A stretch of DNA of 64,000 nucleotides, taken from positions 26,819,966 through 26,883,965 of the forward strand of contig CM064657.1 in the NCBI GenBank assembly GCA_032717465.1. Direction: 5' to 3'. The notes below the pieces were generated by a model. The model did not search any database, was not told the DNA's origin, and worked only from the letters and a program-made list of their open reading frames with translations. Positions 1-12,819 of the stretch are shown here, one piece after another. This DNA comes from Coenobita brevimanus. Its lineage: Eukaryota; Arthropoda; Malacostraca; Decapoda; Coenobitidae. How positions within the stretch are numbered: the stretch's first letter is position 1; every line of letters begins with the position of its first letter. The position numbers and the translations under genes are program-made.

Positions 1-127
1 CTCCAAGAGGGTTTCCTTGACGCTGAATTAAAGAGTCCGTTTCAAAATACTTCGGTACGGGTTTCAGAGTTCTCTCCTTATAAAACCTCTGGGTGGAAAA
101 TGAAAAGAAAAATATAAATGTAATCCC

Positions 128-290
<163 letters not shown>

Positions 291-701
291 TGAGGGTATT
301 TACACAACTCCCTGCTGGATCAGACCACAGTCAGGCCGCGATGTCACCCCCGCCCGTATTGATCAACTCTTCTAATTAAGCAAATATTGGAGAAAACGTC
401 AGGCTAACACGTATTATCGGCTCGTCCATCTCCAATTAGCGTTTGCCAATTACGAGAACTGTGAATATAGCTTTTTCCAGGCATGGTTCCTAATTGTAAG
501 TACTGTCTATATTTGTGTAGCCAGTCTACCTCAGTACAGTCGCTTGGACTGAAAATAATAACAAACTTGTGAACTTCATTAAATTTCTGATGAAATTACC
601 GACTGTTCCGTCAGAGATAGTAAAGATACAGGGTAGCGAATTTCGCGCACACTGACGAAACAGGACTCAGCTTCATTAGACAACTACTGGGTGTCTGGTG
701 A

Positions 702-704
<3 letters not shown>

Positions 705-763
<59 letters not shown>

Positions 764-769
764 TATTGA

Positions 770-823
<54 letters not shown>
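705..823. repeat. Interrupted (AT)n microsatellite
   Basis: Two long AT tracts are separated by a short TTGACTA-type interruption near 767-771, giving a nearly pure AT stretch of about 120 bp. Confidence 0.97.
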
Positions 824-826
<3 letters not shown>

Positions 827-1116
827 GCAAAAATGTCATGTTGAATACAAAAGTGAACATAATTCCAGTAATGAAGTCTCCACTCAGTCAGTATAATTAG
901 TGTCGCATCCGGGAACTGTCAAGGGGTGGGGGTAGGGGTGGGAGAGTTGGGGGAAAGGGCAGCCAATGCTCATATACGGAGTGGAATTACATTTTTTTTT
1001 TTCATTAAAGAAAGTATAAACACATATTCGTGGGTAACTTAATATTGTAATTTATGATTGTCATGTGTGACTTGATATACTCATAAGTATCTTCTATTTC
1101 CCGATTTAAGTAGACC

Positions 1117-1118
<2 letters not shown>

Positions 1119-1162
<44 letters not shown>
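1119..1162. repeat. (GT)n microsatellite
   Basis: Uninterrupted GT dinucleotides over 44 bp. Confidence 0.97.
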
Positions 1163-1166
<4 letters not shown>

Positions 1167-1284
1167 ACGTCCCTCAATAATGGTTATGCAATATTTGGTT
1201 AGATTACGCAAAATTTTTCCCTAAAATCATAGACTGTCAAGGCAATGTGGTGTGGGTCAGGTTGTGTAAGTATGGCATAATTTA

Positions 1285-1460
1285 TGCTTTATTTTTACAA
1301 CCTCCAGACGATTATACCTAACTTTGGGGTAGTCTCGCAGTAATGGGGTTGGAAACAATGCCCATTAACTACACCATGAAAGGTCTCCCCAAAGCTAAAT
1401 AAAACATTTATGTGGTGGGAAGAATAAAAAATAAAAAACGAATTCTGGCTGAATACCATA
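1285..1460. repeat. Foldback-type interspersed repeat, copy 1
   Basis: The left half reads TTTTTACAACCTCCAGACGA. The right half carries the reverse-complement counterpart, with CCAAAGCTAAATAAAACA and then GAAGAATAAAAAATAAAA. This is the arrangement of the foldback family described at 44777-44990: a left half with CAGACGATT..ATTCAGC and a right half with GCTGAATAAAATCGTCTGG. The copy is diverged. No coding potential was seen. Confidence 0.55.
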
Positions 1461-2324
1461 AGAATAATATCTAGCGTTACTTCCACGAATTTTTTTTTAC
1501 CAACCTACTTATAAGCGTTGCATAAAACAGTTCCTCGTCTATGAAATACTAAATGTAATGACTTAACATTATTACATCACTTGGTTAATGCAGCATTTGA
1601 AGTTGGAACAGCTAACTGTCTTCATATTCCTATTACTATGAATGCATTGTGTTCGCATCTCCACAGGGCATACCGTAGGTATTTCCATAAAGGCTCGTTA
1701 AACATTATTCTTTAATTTCTGCCGTACATTTCCAGTATCCAAAAATTTTACATGAATCATCACCATCCCGACCCTACTCCCATCTAGTGGAGGGATGAGG
1801 AAATCACAACACAGCAGCATAACATACACAGACGATCTCTATCACTACCGTAAGTTAGAAATTTTTACTCTTTGTTCCGCCTACCAAAAAAGTTTAACTA
1901 TTTTTGACCACCAATACATTACTTTATTTCGGCTGGTAATGCCATATCTGTTCTAACGACTGCGGTTATTGCAGTTCTTTCATCTTAGCTTGGTACAGAT
2001 ATTCGTCCTTCAGCATCTAATTTTACGTAGCTCAGGGACAGAAAATGACGATTCTACTGTTCCTCATCTTTAATCTTTTCGTACTCAGTATCATATTCTT
2101 GGGTTATTATATTGTTACAATTCAGCATTCAACATGAAGAGATGACTATTTTACGTCAAGTCAAAGTCTAAAGAATATACACAGAATTTGTTATCATGAC
2201 ACATATCAACACCGCCATATTCAAAATGCTACTGCCTGTGATCAAAACAAGTAACATAAGATCTGACAACATCTACGCTTGGCGGCACCCACGTAGTACC
2301 TATAATTAACGAACAGGCTCTTCC

Positions 2325-2760
2325 TGCGAGTAGTTAATTAAGTACAGGAGGACGAGAGGACGCCAAGATACGAGTGATTCTCGATATAAAACACTTTCCA
2401 AGAACCCACACCACACCTACCTACCTACTTGATTGCCTACCTACCTAGCTACCTACTTGCCTACCTACCTACCTACTTGCAAACACCCAACCTCCTATTT
2501 ATCTCAATTACAGATCTACTTTCCTAATTACATGTTACATATTAATAATAGTTTGCCTACCAACAAAATTATCCATCAGTCTTGCAATAAGTAGTTAATT
2601 AAGCATATGATGGCGAGAAGAGTCAAGTGATACTTCTCAATATAAATCACTATCCAAGAACCAACACGACACCTACATACATACATACCAACTTGCTTAC
2701 CTACAGTACTTACAAGCAGACCTCCTGCATTCCCAATTATTACACTTAACCCCTTGATGC
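2325..2760. repeat. Diverged direct duplication of about 260 bp with CTAC tetranucleotide runs
   Basis: The segment from about 2325 (AGTAGTTAATTAAGTA, then GTGATTCTCGATATAAA, then CCAAGAACC, then CTAC repeats) recurs from about 2588 as AGTAGTTAATTAAGCA, GTGATACTTCTCAATATAAA, CCAAGAACC and a CTACATACATAC run, with an offset near 260 bp. The CTAC/CTTG runs at 2415-2482 and 2669-2705 lie at the same position in each copy. The last part (CTTAACCCCTTGATG at about 2746) enters a half-copy of the foldback family. Confidence 0.7.
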
Positions 2761-3689
2761 CCCATAACATTATTTATTTCCTTTTTTTCCTACTACAATC
2801 AAACTATTTTCTTTAGCTTATGAGAGGCTTCTCGAACTGGAAGAGTTACATGAGCCTTCATTAATGCCTTCAATACGGGACATCTGTCCTAAGCTGAATA
2901 ACAAACTGAAAATGCACCTTGAACAAAATACATTACGAATGACACTTGGACAAAATAAACTATTACGTCATCGTAGTGGCGTAATGAGGCTACAAGACTG
3001 GAAAACAAAACTGGTAGAGTATCAGTCTCAACCAAAGCAGTCTAATTTCGTGGTGACGGTTCACTCAACTTCTGAGGCGCCGTAAAATTTCAACTTCTTC
3101 TTTTCTTCATGAATCATTTTCCCATTCCTACTAGCAGTACACAGCGCATAAGAGAAACCTGTGTATTTCTATTTGTTCTCATAATCCATTTGTCCGCCAA
3201 GGCCTACCACGGTTTGGCTCAGTGTGAGGTATTTACAATATTAGGATAGGTAAGGATGGTTTATAACTTTCTGGACCACAAACTTTGGTCTCTTCTGTGG
3301 TCTGCTTCTGTAAGCATAACTGTGGAAACAAGTTTAAAAAACGTAGTCAAGTCATAATTACTTCTTGTATTTATCAGAATTTCTGATAAAATCAATATTT
3401 AATGTTTCTTGCGTAAACCAAACGATAACAATTACTCCCATGTTATCACCAGCGAGATCTGAGGGTCATGGACAAAGCTATCGGAGTTCAGAATATTAAA
3501 ATGTATGTGACTGATCCACACCTCTAGTAATACTGCATGATTGAAAAGCTTCCGGCCTGTATCAGAGCTGAGCACAGCATTTACATTTCACCCCGACTGG
3601 CCCTTCTATTCACTTAACCCCCTGGCGTATATAATATACAAGAATAAAAGCTTCACTGCGCAGTTGCAGCCACAGGCTGAGTCATCACT

Positions 3690-3985
3690 AAAGCACCACA
3701 CCACCTCAGCCACACACCAGCGACACTCCGTAAGCCAACTTCATCACATGGTCACACCACAGCACCACAATGAAGCGACACTCCATCAGACACTTCCACC
3801 AAGCCACTGCCACCACATCATCATCTGCACACCACACCACATCACACCGCAGCTACGCCATCAGTATCGCCTCCATCACGTTAACTGCACACCACACCAC
3901 ACCACGCCACACTACACCCACATCCACTATCTACACAGCACCAGACGGCAGCAACACTCCATCAGCCAGGTGCAGCACATCGCTG
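3690..3985. repeat. CAC-rich low-complexity DNA
   Basis: The stretch is dominated by CACCACA/CATCACA words on the plus strand. Its open frames give His/Thr-rich peptides with no recognisable domain, so it is classed as low-complexity repeat rather than coding. Confidence 0.7.
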
Positions 3986-4535
3986 CGACATCATTACTCT
4001 GGGCACGCATATTTCCACGTCCCCGCCGCGGAATATAAGCCGAATCAAGGCTGCTCACTGATTCATGGCAGGCTCGGGTGCAAGAAGCTGACTGTGACAA
4101 GCCAAACAAATGATAACAACACTCTTAGGCTCCTAAAACTCACGCTGAGGAGTAAAATGTTCGGCGTTATCTGGAATAAAATACTGCAGTTATCTCGACA
4201 TGATAGGGTTAATGGTACCAGTGTCAACTCTCAGGCCCCTATGACTCACTCAACCGATTTAAATCGTCTGACAGTGACTGGGATTAAACACTAGGGGTCT
4301 CAACCATGACGGAGATACTCGTATTCGATCCTACAGGGGAGGGAGACACGGTGGAAGTTTGCCAAGTACCATATTAAAGTCGAAGTAACTGGAAGAATTA
4401 AAAAACCTGCTGTACTTGCGCCGACGACTCTGGGCCCGTACTTCTAAAACACTAAGACTGCGTCATAAGGCGAAAATCTGGCCCCTACGATGTGGCTCCC
4501 TAAGGCTCATTTCTCTCCCTTCCTCCCCCCTCCCT

Positions 4536-4561
4536 TCTCTCTCTCTCTCTCTCTCTCTCTG
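4536..4561. repeat. (CT)n microsatellite
   Basis: About 26 bp of pure CT dinucleotides following a pyrimidine-rich lead-in. Confidence 0.95.
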
Positions 4562-5237
4562 TGGCTGCCTTCCTCTGCTACTTACTGCGTCACCCCCGTG
4601 GAGTTAATGCTAAGCCTCCTTTGTGCTTGAGTTGTCAAGTTTGTTCTTATAGATTCTACAATCTATACAATTTTCGATTTCCTATGCGCTTTTCAGATAT
4701 TTTAGTAGTTATTAATGCTAATGTCATGAAAACTTGCGTCATGTGTTCTATCAATCAATAAATCAATTGATAACTTGCGTGAATCACATGTAAAAACACA
4801 TAATGAACTTATGGACTGCATAAAAGTAACCACCTCATTACAACTACAAAGATGTAAATACATAATAATATCCAAGTTTACACCGCAACTACCACTGGGT
4901 AGTCACAGCAGACGAGGATCTTCTTTTTAAAGGCAGTCTATACGACTCATTAGCCTCGCTCAACACCAGTCTGCGGGTGACGTTCCATCCATACCATGCT
5001 ACCCAGCCAGGCCGTGTGAGACAATGGAACACTCAGTATGCTCAGTATTCTTGTCGGTTACGGAGGCTCCCTCCCACCTCTTCCCCACTAGTCTATTTTG
5101 CGCATTACACCTACATATTCCTCTGTAGATTATCTATAAATTTTTCATACTGGCACAGTTTATACAAATGTCACAGACGAGAATAACAACGTGACACAAA
5201 CAGATATCAACTGGTAACAAAGTGATGGGCCCTAGAA

Positions 5238-5276
5238 AGAAGTGCTGGAAAGCCTCTTCAGTGGGTGACGATACGG
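5238..5276. repeat. Short interspersed element fragment (ATACGG family)
   Basis: AAAGAAGTGCTGGAAAGCCT followed by ACGATACGGG matches the 3' part of the short interspersed family described at 25093-25196 and 54441-54549. Only about 40 bp is preserved. Confidence 0.45.
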
Positions 5277-7424
5277 GTTAATGTGCCTCACAGACTGGAC
5301 TATATCGCTACTGATGGTCTAGATAATCCTGGTTAATTAGGAGAAACTAATGCACTTATGGTCAGAGTTTGAAAGTTGCAGAGTGTCACACAAGGCAGGC
5401 AATAATATCAACCATGTGACAGCCCAACAGGCATACAACATTAGCCTCAGAAATTCCATCGGTTTGCAAATCTTAAGCAACATGACAGAACCAACCAATA
5501 TGTTGTGGTACTCACTGCGCGGCTCAGGAATCGCAGACTCTCAAAAGAAAGAATATTACATATGCACGGCTACTAAGAGCAATATCTGATACTTAATATG
5601 TCATAATTATCACACCAAGAAGTAAGCTGTCTCATTAATAGTAAGATTTATAAAAGACAGATTGCTGAATTAATTCTGTAGAGTCATTTATACAAGGCAG
5701 CCTGTTTTATCTTTTAAGTGAGAAGATAAAACTACTTAGTTTTTGTGTATACGTTAAATTATAGCCTGCGCGGCTCAGTCTATGAATGTGTCTTGCTGAT
5801 GTGGTTCTCATGCAATAATAAGTGAATATCAGTGAGGTGCAGCTTCTCACCAGCATGAGCCAGAAAACCTCCCTAGCCGGCTGTTGGAGCCACAACGCGA
5901 CCCAACCACCCGCCTCTGACGACCAGAACTGGTATTGTCCCTGGTTATTAATCCCCTCGATCCGATACTGACATAGTTGAGTGAGTCATCCTTTGTCATC
6001 TTCAGACGATTCTATTCACCTTAGGATACACTGTTCGTGCTGGAGGGATAGGACAGTCATTAAATCTTGGACTAAACGGTATCACCCCTACACTCCTCCA
6101 AATTCTGTTTTTAGCAGCTAGACTGACGTACGAAACACGCCATTGTAGTGACGTGGTTAATCCAGGGACTGAATGTGGCGGAGGGGAAAAGTGCGGTTGG
6201 TGTCGGGGAATGTGGATGTAAGTGATAATATTGAGCCTCTTGATTGGAGCGTCGACAGGACCCCTCATAACAATACAAGTCATCAGTCTCCACCACACAC
6301 GCCACCAGTCACAACTTTTACAATTTTGGCTGTTTTTGTTAGTAATAAATATAAGCCAAGATAAAAATATATAACTTTTGAAAGGAACTTTGTGTCCCTC
6401 GAGTCAAGGTTGTGAAAACTGGCTCGAGGTAATCTGGTCTTTTTCCACAAGGACGGGCCAAGAAATGTCAGTAGTTTCCGGCTCGTTTTAGTTATCTTCG
6501 CCTCACAGTTTCTGCAATAATTTCGTTCAGTGAATTACTTCGCATTTACAGTAATTTAACAGATTTTTAAAGAAAAACTTGATGAATAAATTAATCAACA
6601 TTGTGCAGTTGACTGACATGAAATTTTCACTGCTTTTGTATCCACAGTCGTCGTAATCTAGTTTTCACATCACAGTCCACCCTGAAGCACTGGTCGCGAT
6701 ACAAATACATTAATAACCCTTGTGGTAACACACCGTCCGCCCCCAGCCAACCAATTAACAACTACCAAAGGACGACGCCTAATGATAATGTCCCTCCCAA
6801 CTTCCCTGCCTCTCTCACTGAGCACTTCCTATACGGCGCGAAGTCTCGCCCAAAGGCCGCTGCATCCAGACGTCCCTATTGTGTGTCATTCAGCTCAGGA
6901 TGGGACACCCTCCGTGACCTCTGCCTTGTGTTATAATATGCACATAAAACCGGACAACCAAAAGTATATAAAAGATGAACCCGCGCCGGTCAAGTGATCT
7001 CATATGTCTTTCCTACACATCTTGCCACTGAACAATCTCTCCCAAAATACATAAATCTCATTGTTCATAATTTTTACCCGTTTTAATACTGGCTACCTTG
7101 CCGTACTTAAAACATCCACCTTCCCAGCTGTTCGTTTTGTTTCAGCTGATGTGCATGAAGCTAAATACGTATCTGCGCAAGAAAATGAAAGTATTCTTTG
7201 TAAATCCTGCTTGGTACAAGACCCAGCTCTCTGGCCTCTCACCGCCAGGGCCCGGGGAGTGGGGAAAGAGGAATAGTGACCAGAAACACTCGCCAGGTGC
7301 GCCCGCCGCCCCTCACCTGCCGGAGACGACCGATCCAGCTTTCAGCCGGCCACGACCTCCCCCGCGGTGAGGAAAATGAAACCGGGTGGCCCGCTGTCAG
7401 TCCGGCCGAGTGGTAGGGTGGAAT

Positions 7425-7745
7425 TTAGGGTAGGTGGTGGAGTGGGTGTTGGGGTGGGGTGGTGGAGTGGATGGTGGAGTGGATGGTGGGGTGGGGTGGG
7501 GTGGTGGAGTGGGTGTTGGGGTGGGGTGGTGTGGGGTAGTGGAGTGAATGGTGGGGTGGGGTGATGGAGTGGGTGTTGGGATGGGTGGTGGAGTGGGGGA
7601 TGGGGTGGTGTGATAGCAGAGTGGACAGGTGGAGTGATGGAGTGGGGGTGGGGTGGTGGCGTAGGTGGTGGGGTGGGGGGTGGAGTGGTGGGGTGGGGGG
7701 GTGGAGTGGGTGGTGGAGTGAGGAGGTTAAGTGAGTGTTGGAGTG
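7425..7745. repeat. G-rich minisatellite, GGTGGAGTGGGT-type units
   Basis: Irregular tandem units combine GGTGGAGTGG, GTGTTGGGGTGG and GATGGTGGGGTGG. The plus strand is almost free of C and the complementary strand reads as Pro/His/Thr-rich, so a 184-codon reverse frame across 7342-7896 is a repeat artefact. The many spaced GG/GGGG runs make it a plausible G-quadruplex former (inference). Confidence 0.93.
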
Positions 7746-8119
7746 GGGTGGCGAGTGGTGGGGTGCATGGGCAAGGGGTTAAAGGAAGGAAGAAAATGTT
7801 ACGACGACACCGAATGAGGCGAGGCGGGCAGGAATGGGCCATGTGAGAAAGACAATGCAAGGATAGGGCAAGGAAGACAGGCCATGACGGAAGCAAAATA
7901 CCGGGAGAGTGAGATGGGATGTGGGAGGTTGGGGGTGGGAGCAGATGAGGTGGTGGGGGCTTGGATGGTGCAGGGCAGGGTGGGAAGGGTGGGTCGGGAC
8001 GGGGCGGGGTGGGCTGAGATGGGTGAAGACAGAGTGGATTAGATAAGAGGAGGGAGGGAAGAAAAACAAAGTAAAGAGAATGGGGCAGATCAAAAAGATA
8101 CTGGCTTTGTCGGTTTGAC

Positions 8120-9080
8120 GTTTGGGGGAGGGGAGGCGATGGTGGGGTAGAGAAAGGATCGAGATGAACTGGCTTAGGGAAAATAAGAATGAGATTATAA
8201 AAAGGGAGAAGGGACGAGAAGGGGGGGAGGGACGAGAAGGGGGGGAGGGACGAGAAGAGGGAGAGGGACGAGAAGGGGGGAGGGACGCGAAGAGGGGAAA
8301 GGATCGAAAAGAGGACGAGGAGGACGAGAACTGGAGGGGAGAAGGTCGCGAAGAGGGAGAAAGCCGAGACTACGAAGGAGGGCCGAGAGCGGAGGGGGAG
8401 GGGGGCGAGAAGAGAAGGGGAGGGCGAGAAGGGAGGGAAAAGAAGGGAAGAGGACAGAGGAAGGGGGAGGGAAGAGAAGAGGAGATGGTGGAAAAAGGGA
8501 GGGGTGAGTCAAGAAGAGGGGGGAGTCAAGAAAAAGGGGAGAGTCAAGAAAAAGGGGAGAGGATCAAGAGGAAGGGAAGAGGGTCAAGAAAAGGGGGGAG
8601 ATTCAAGGAGAGGGGGGGAGATTCAAGAAGAAGAGGGGAGGTTCAAGAAGAGAGGGCAGGTTCAAGGAGAAGGAAGAAGGTTGATGAAGTGGGGTAGAGG
8701 GTCAAGAAGAGGGGTGGAGGTCATGTAGAGGGGGAGAGGGTCAAGAAGAGATAAAGAGCGTCAAGAAGAGAGAGAGAGGGTCAAGAAGAGGGGGGAAGTT
8801 TAAGAAGACGGAGATGTTCAAGAAGAGGGGGGAGGCTCAAGAAGAGGTGGGAGGTTCAGGAAGAGGGGGAGGTTCAAGAAGAGGGGGGGAGGTTCAAGAA
8901 GAGGGAGGGAGGTTCAAGAAGAAAGGGAAGGTTCAAGAAGAGGCGGGAGGTCAAGAAGAGGGGGAGGTTCAAGGAGTGGGGGGGGAGGTTCACGAAGAGG
9001 GGGAGGTTCAAGAAGAGGGGAAAGGTTCAACAAGATTGGTGGAGTTTAAGAAGACGGGGGAAGATTAAACAAAAGGGGGA
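8120..9080. repeat. Purine-rich satellite, AAGAGGGGGGAGGTTC-type units
   Basis: Nearly 1 kb of polypurine plus strand. The first part uses GGGACGAGAAGGGGGGA-like units of about 18 bp. From about 8505 the unit becomes a 14-16 bp GTCAAGAAGAGGGG/GTTCAAGAAGAGGGGGGA. Open frames are Glu/Gly/Lys/Arg repeats without domains. Confidence 0.93.
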
Positions 9081-9086
9081 AGGTGT

Positions 9087-9305
9087 CTATTTTCATGAAT
9101 ATATGTCTGTTTTTACCTCCCTTGGTCCACGTTGACATCCTTTTTCACCCCCGGTCCATTTTGATGTATATTTAGCCATCTTTTTTCGCACTTCGTCCAG
9201 GCTGATGTTTATACAGTATATTCAGCCACAGTAAAATTTGTAGTCTCTGATCTACTTTGATGTATAAAATCGCGTGCTGTCTGTTATAGTGCATCTTCAA
9301 CCATC
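9087..9305 (+). repeat. Long inverted repeat, left arm
   Basis: The arm is colinear, with mismatches and small gaps, with the reverse complement of 11935-12157. Shared landmarks in order are TTTTCATGAATAT, CCTCCCTTGGTC/CTCCCTTGGTC, TTGATGTATATTTAGCCATC, TTTTTTCGCAC, TCGTCCAG, TTCAGCCACA, TCTACTTT and AAAATCGC. Shorter variants (CTGTGATGTATATTTAGCCA, GGTCCACTTTG) recur at 9590-9640, so the arm itself contains a degenerate 45-50 bp periodicity. Confidence 0.75.
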
Positions 9306-9849
9306 TTATTAATCTTTTTGATTCACCTTGACGTATATTTATACTTTTTCCACCTTAATTTTACCTAAATTTCCGCACATGCTGCAGCTCATATCACGCA
9401 TTTCAGTGGCAGAACAAAATCATATATACTACGGCTCTGCATGATTTCCATAGAACTTCTTTACGACTTGCATCATATTCTAGTGTCAGTGTAGTGTTAC
9501 ATTTCAGCATTCAAGATGGAGAGATGGCAGTTTTGGGCCAAGTTAGAGTAAAAGTATACAGTCACCTTTATTCATCCTGGTTTTCTTGATGCACTGTGAT
9601 GTATATTTAGCCATCTTCTTCCGCCCTCGGTCCACTTTGCGTGGGAATAATAAGCATGGTCAACAAAAACCAAGCGACCCCCCAGCACGCCACCGCCACG
9701 CCGCCTCGCCTCCTGGGGAGCAACTCGATCCCAACCAAACTTACTTAGGTGGAATTTTGTGGCAGGACTTTCCCGTTGACGACCACCACCCTCGAACCAC
9801 CCTAGGGCTTGTGTTCCGCCACCGGGTTTTTCCTCCTCTCTCATCATGT

Positions 9850-10317
9850 TTGCCAGTACTGTCTGTTCTTTTTCTTCCGCGAAGCTTTTCTCGCTTTCTT
9901 TTTTCCTGCATGGAGTTCTCTCGTGTTCCTTTTCCTTCTCTTTTTTCCCCCATGAAGTTCTTTCGTATTCATATTCTTCTCCATAATGTTCTCTTCCATC
10001 ATTTCTCTTCTCCCGTATTTTCTCCAGCTCTCTCCATTATGTTAACTTACGTCTCCTCCATCATCGTCATCATCAACATCATCGCCGTATTTTTTTCCTC
10101 CTGTTTATGACCTCTTACATGTATTTTCCCCCCTCCCGTATTCTCTCCATCTTTTTCCTTGTCCTCTCCTCTCTTGTGAATCTCTCCCTTTTTCCTCCAT
10201 AATCTCTCCCACGTTTCCTGCTCCCCTGTTTTTTTATCCCTCACCTTGTTTTCTCGTCTCTCATGACCTACCTCCCTGTGTCTTTTCTTCTCTCATATTC
10301 TCTCCTTCTCCTTGTTC

Positions 10318-10359
<42 letters not shown>

Positions 10360-11930
10360 CGTCTCTTCTTATTTCCTCCTTTCCCTCGCTCTCTCCAAAT
10401 CTGAATGATCTCTTCATATTTTGTCCCTTCCCTGGTGGCTTCCTCTTCCATTTTTCATTTCTCCTTGTGGCCTTCTCTTTCATGTTCCATCCTTCCCACT
10501 GCTAAGGTCTTTCATTTTCCCTCTTGCTCTCTTTTCTCCCTCCTGATCTTTTTTATTCCCTCCTTCCTTGTTATGATCGCTCTTCCTTCTTTCATATTAT
10601 GTCCCTCTCTCTTTCTCGTCCTTTCCTTTCCCCTCTCGCGGCGTTCTCATCATTGTCTCCCACACGAACTTTTCCTCCTCGTCATGTTCCTTTGTCCCTC
10701 CTTATGTTTCTCCACTTCAAACGTCTCGTTCTTCAACCTCTTCAATCCGATTACTTTTTTCTTGTTATATCTGGAAGATTTTATTCATATTGGGTTAAGT
10801 TTTAAGCTAGAAGGGTTAGGTACAGCACATTAATCTCTTTACGGCAAGACGTTTCCCCAGAGCTGAATCAAATCTAGTAGTAACAAGAAAGATTTGTGTT
10901 CTCGGAATGAAGAGGTTAATCTCTATCTTTCGATCTTCCTTTTCCGTGTTTTTTTTTTCTTCCACGTGTTGTGTGCTTTTTGTTCATTGTTCTGCGTTAT
11001 GTTTCTTTGCCCATTTTGTGCTTTGTGTTTCGAATTTGCCCCCTCCATGGTGTTTATTTTTCTTTTATTTTCATCCTCCTCAGTTCTCACTTCCCTGGTG
11101 CTCTTCTCTTTCCCATCGTTTCCCCCCCTTTTTCCATGATCTGTGCAATCCTTCATATGTACTCCTTTTTTTGTACTCTCACTTTCTCATGTTAAATCTC
11201 TCATATTTTTACCACTATCTTTTTCTTTGTTAATTTTTCTTGTGTTTATCCATGGTGTCTTGTTTAGTAGTGTTTTTCCCTCTTACATGTTTCTTTAGAT
11301 AAATCTCACCTGTTTTTATTAATTTCATAATACCTTATTATTTTCTCCCGTGTTTACCTCTTCCTTTTTTTTTTTTTTTTTTCATATTCCTCTGTTTTCT
11401 TCGACTTCTTTATTTTTCAGTGCTTTTACCTCTGTCGTTTTCCTTATTACTTTGGCTTCGTATGGTTTATAAAGGCTCCAACTTGCATGTTTTTATCTCT
11501 TCTATGTTTCGGTATTCCTGTCATTTTTCTCCCCTTCCTATTTCTTTTGATTATTCTCTCTCTCTCTCTCTCTCTGATTCCTCACCAGTTAGTTCTCTAC
11601 CCACTCTTTCTGTCTTCGCTTTCCACTCCCAACAAAATATAGTTTCCTTGTATTTTCTTTCTCTATCTCTCCGGGTATTCTTTGCCCCTGTCACTACTTG
11701 TTCTATCTCGCCATCCATTCTCTTCTCTGACTTCCCCTCCCTCCACCCATGTTCTTCCCCTACCTCTAGTCACCCGTCTTCCTTTCACCTGTCCTCCTTA
11801 TCGTGCCTCTCCTCCTCCCCTCGTTTTGACCCTACCCCCTCTTTCAGACCCTCCCTCCCACGCCTTACCCTCCCCTCCTTGTCTTGGCCTCCCCACCCCC
11901 TCTTCTTGACGAAAGGGAGAGCCAAAGGAG
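9850..11930. repeat. Pyrimidine-rich low-complexity block
   Basis: Two kilobases of T/C-rich plus strand with CTCTCC, TTTTCTTC and CCTCC words. It includes (CT)n at 10322-10356 and a shorter run at 11562-11574. Open frames encode Ser/Phe/Leu/Pro-rich peptides with no domain. A half-copy of the foldback family (TTAATCTCTTTACGGCAAGA, then AGAGCTGAATCAAATCTAG) lies at about 10830-10920. Confidence 0.8.
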
Positions 11931-11934
11931 AAAA

Positions 11935-12157
11935 AGATGGCAGAATATACATTATAATAGCCAGCATGCGATTTTACACGTGAAAGTAGACCAAAGGCTA
12001 CAAATGTGGCTGAATAAACACATCAGTCTGGACGATGTGCGAAAAAAGACGGCTAAATATACGTCAAAGTGAACCAAGAGTGGAAAGGATGTCTAAATAT
12101 ACATCACAGTAGACCAAGGGAGATAAAAATGGGTAAATATTCATGAAAATGGACAGA
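11935..12157 (-). repeat. Long inverted repeat, right arm
   Basis: Reverse complement partner of 9087-9305. On the plus strand it reads GATGGCAGAATATACATTAT, then GGCTGAATAAACACATCAG, GACGGCTAAATATACGTCAA, ACCAAGGGAGATAAAAATGG and AATATTCATGAAAATGGA. The arms face each other across about 2.6 kb of mostly pyrimidine-rich DNA. Confidence 0.75.
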
Positions 12158-12388
12158 AATACTAAACCCACATGAATCAGAGGACGAATATCATCGCTTT
12201 ATTTTTGGTTATCTCTAAGGGACTAGTCAGATTAGGACAGGCTTTTTCGACTGGACGGGTGAGATATTGCCTTCTTTGTCCCCTTGAATACTACAGGTGT
12301 TTCCTAAGTGAAAAAAATCGTCAGGGGACAGAAAAAAAGGGTCCCTGGGCTGAAAATGTTGAGCAGGTGATTTGAACTGCCGTAATTT

Positions 12389-12390
<2 letters not shown>

Positions 12391-12470
<80 letters not shown>
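12391..12470. repeat. (AC)n microsatellite
   Basis: Eighty bases of uninterrupted AC. Confidence 0.97.
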
Positions 12471-12472
<2 letters not shown>

Positions 12473-12600
12473 GTAAATGTGGCATGTCAGGAAGATAGAA
12501 CAGTTCCAGACTGATTTAAGTCTTTTGAGGTCGGGCCAAAACTGTTCCATCTTCCCATAAACACTTCCAGATACGGGTAAAAATATTCCACAAGCAAAAA

Positions 12601-12662
12601 TTCACGGTACTGTGACAAAAAAAAAAAAAAAAAACAAAAAAAAAACAAAAAAAAAAAAAAAA
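12601..12662. repeat. Poly-A rich tract
   Basis: Runs of A interrupted by single C residues. It could be the poly-A remnant of a retroposed sequence on the plus strand, but no body sequence was recognised upstream. Confidence 0.6.
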
Positions 12663-12819
12663 TCCTTCATTCTGTGACGTGCTTTACTGGTGTGTTCTTG
12701 CTACTTCCATATCATGTTATTCAGTTCAGAGACTTTTCGAAATGAAGGGGATAGACACAGCCTTCTCTTACCCTTGCACAGCACAAGAGGTTTCCTGTAA
12801 GCTATATTATATCGTCTGA

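Noticed and set aside
3541..4294. Two overlapping His/Thr-rich frames (165 and 174 codons)
   Set aside because: Both read the same CACCACA low-complexity DNA in different frames, with no domain, so I do not call a gene.
7342..7896. 184-codon Pro/His/Thr-rich frame on the minus strand
   Set aside because: Generated by the GGTGGAGTGG minisatellite. The apparent PPTPPPHP repeats are not conserved protein features.
8122..8697. 191-codon Glu/Gly/Arg-rich plus-strand frame
   Set aside because: Polypurine satellite; composition only.
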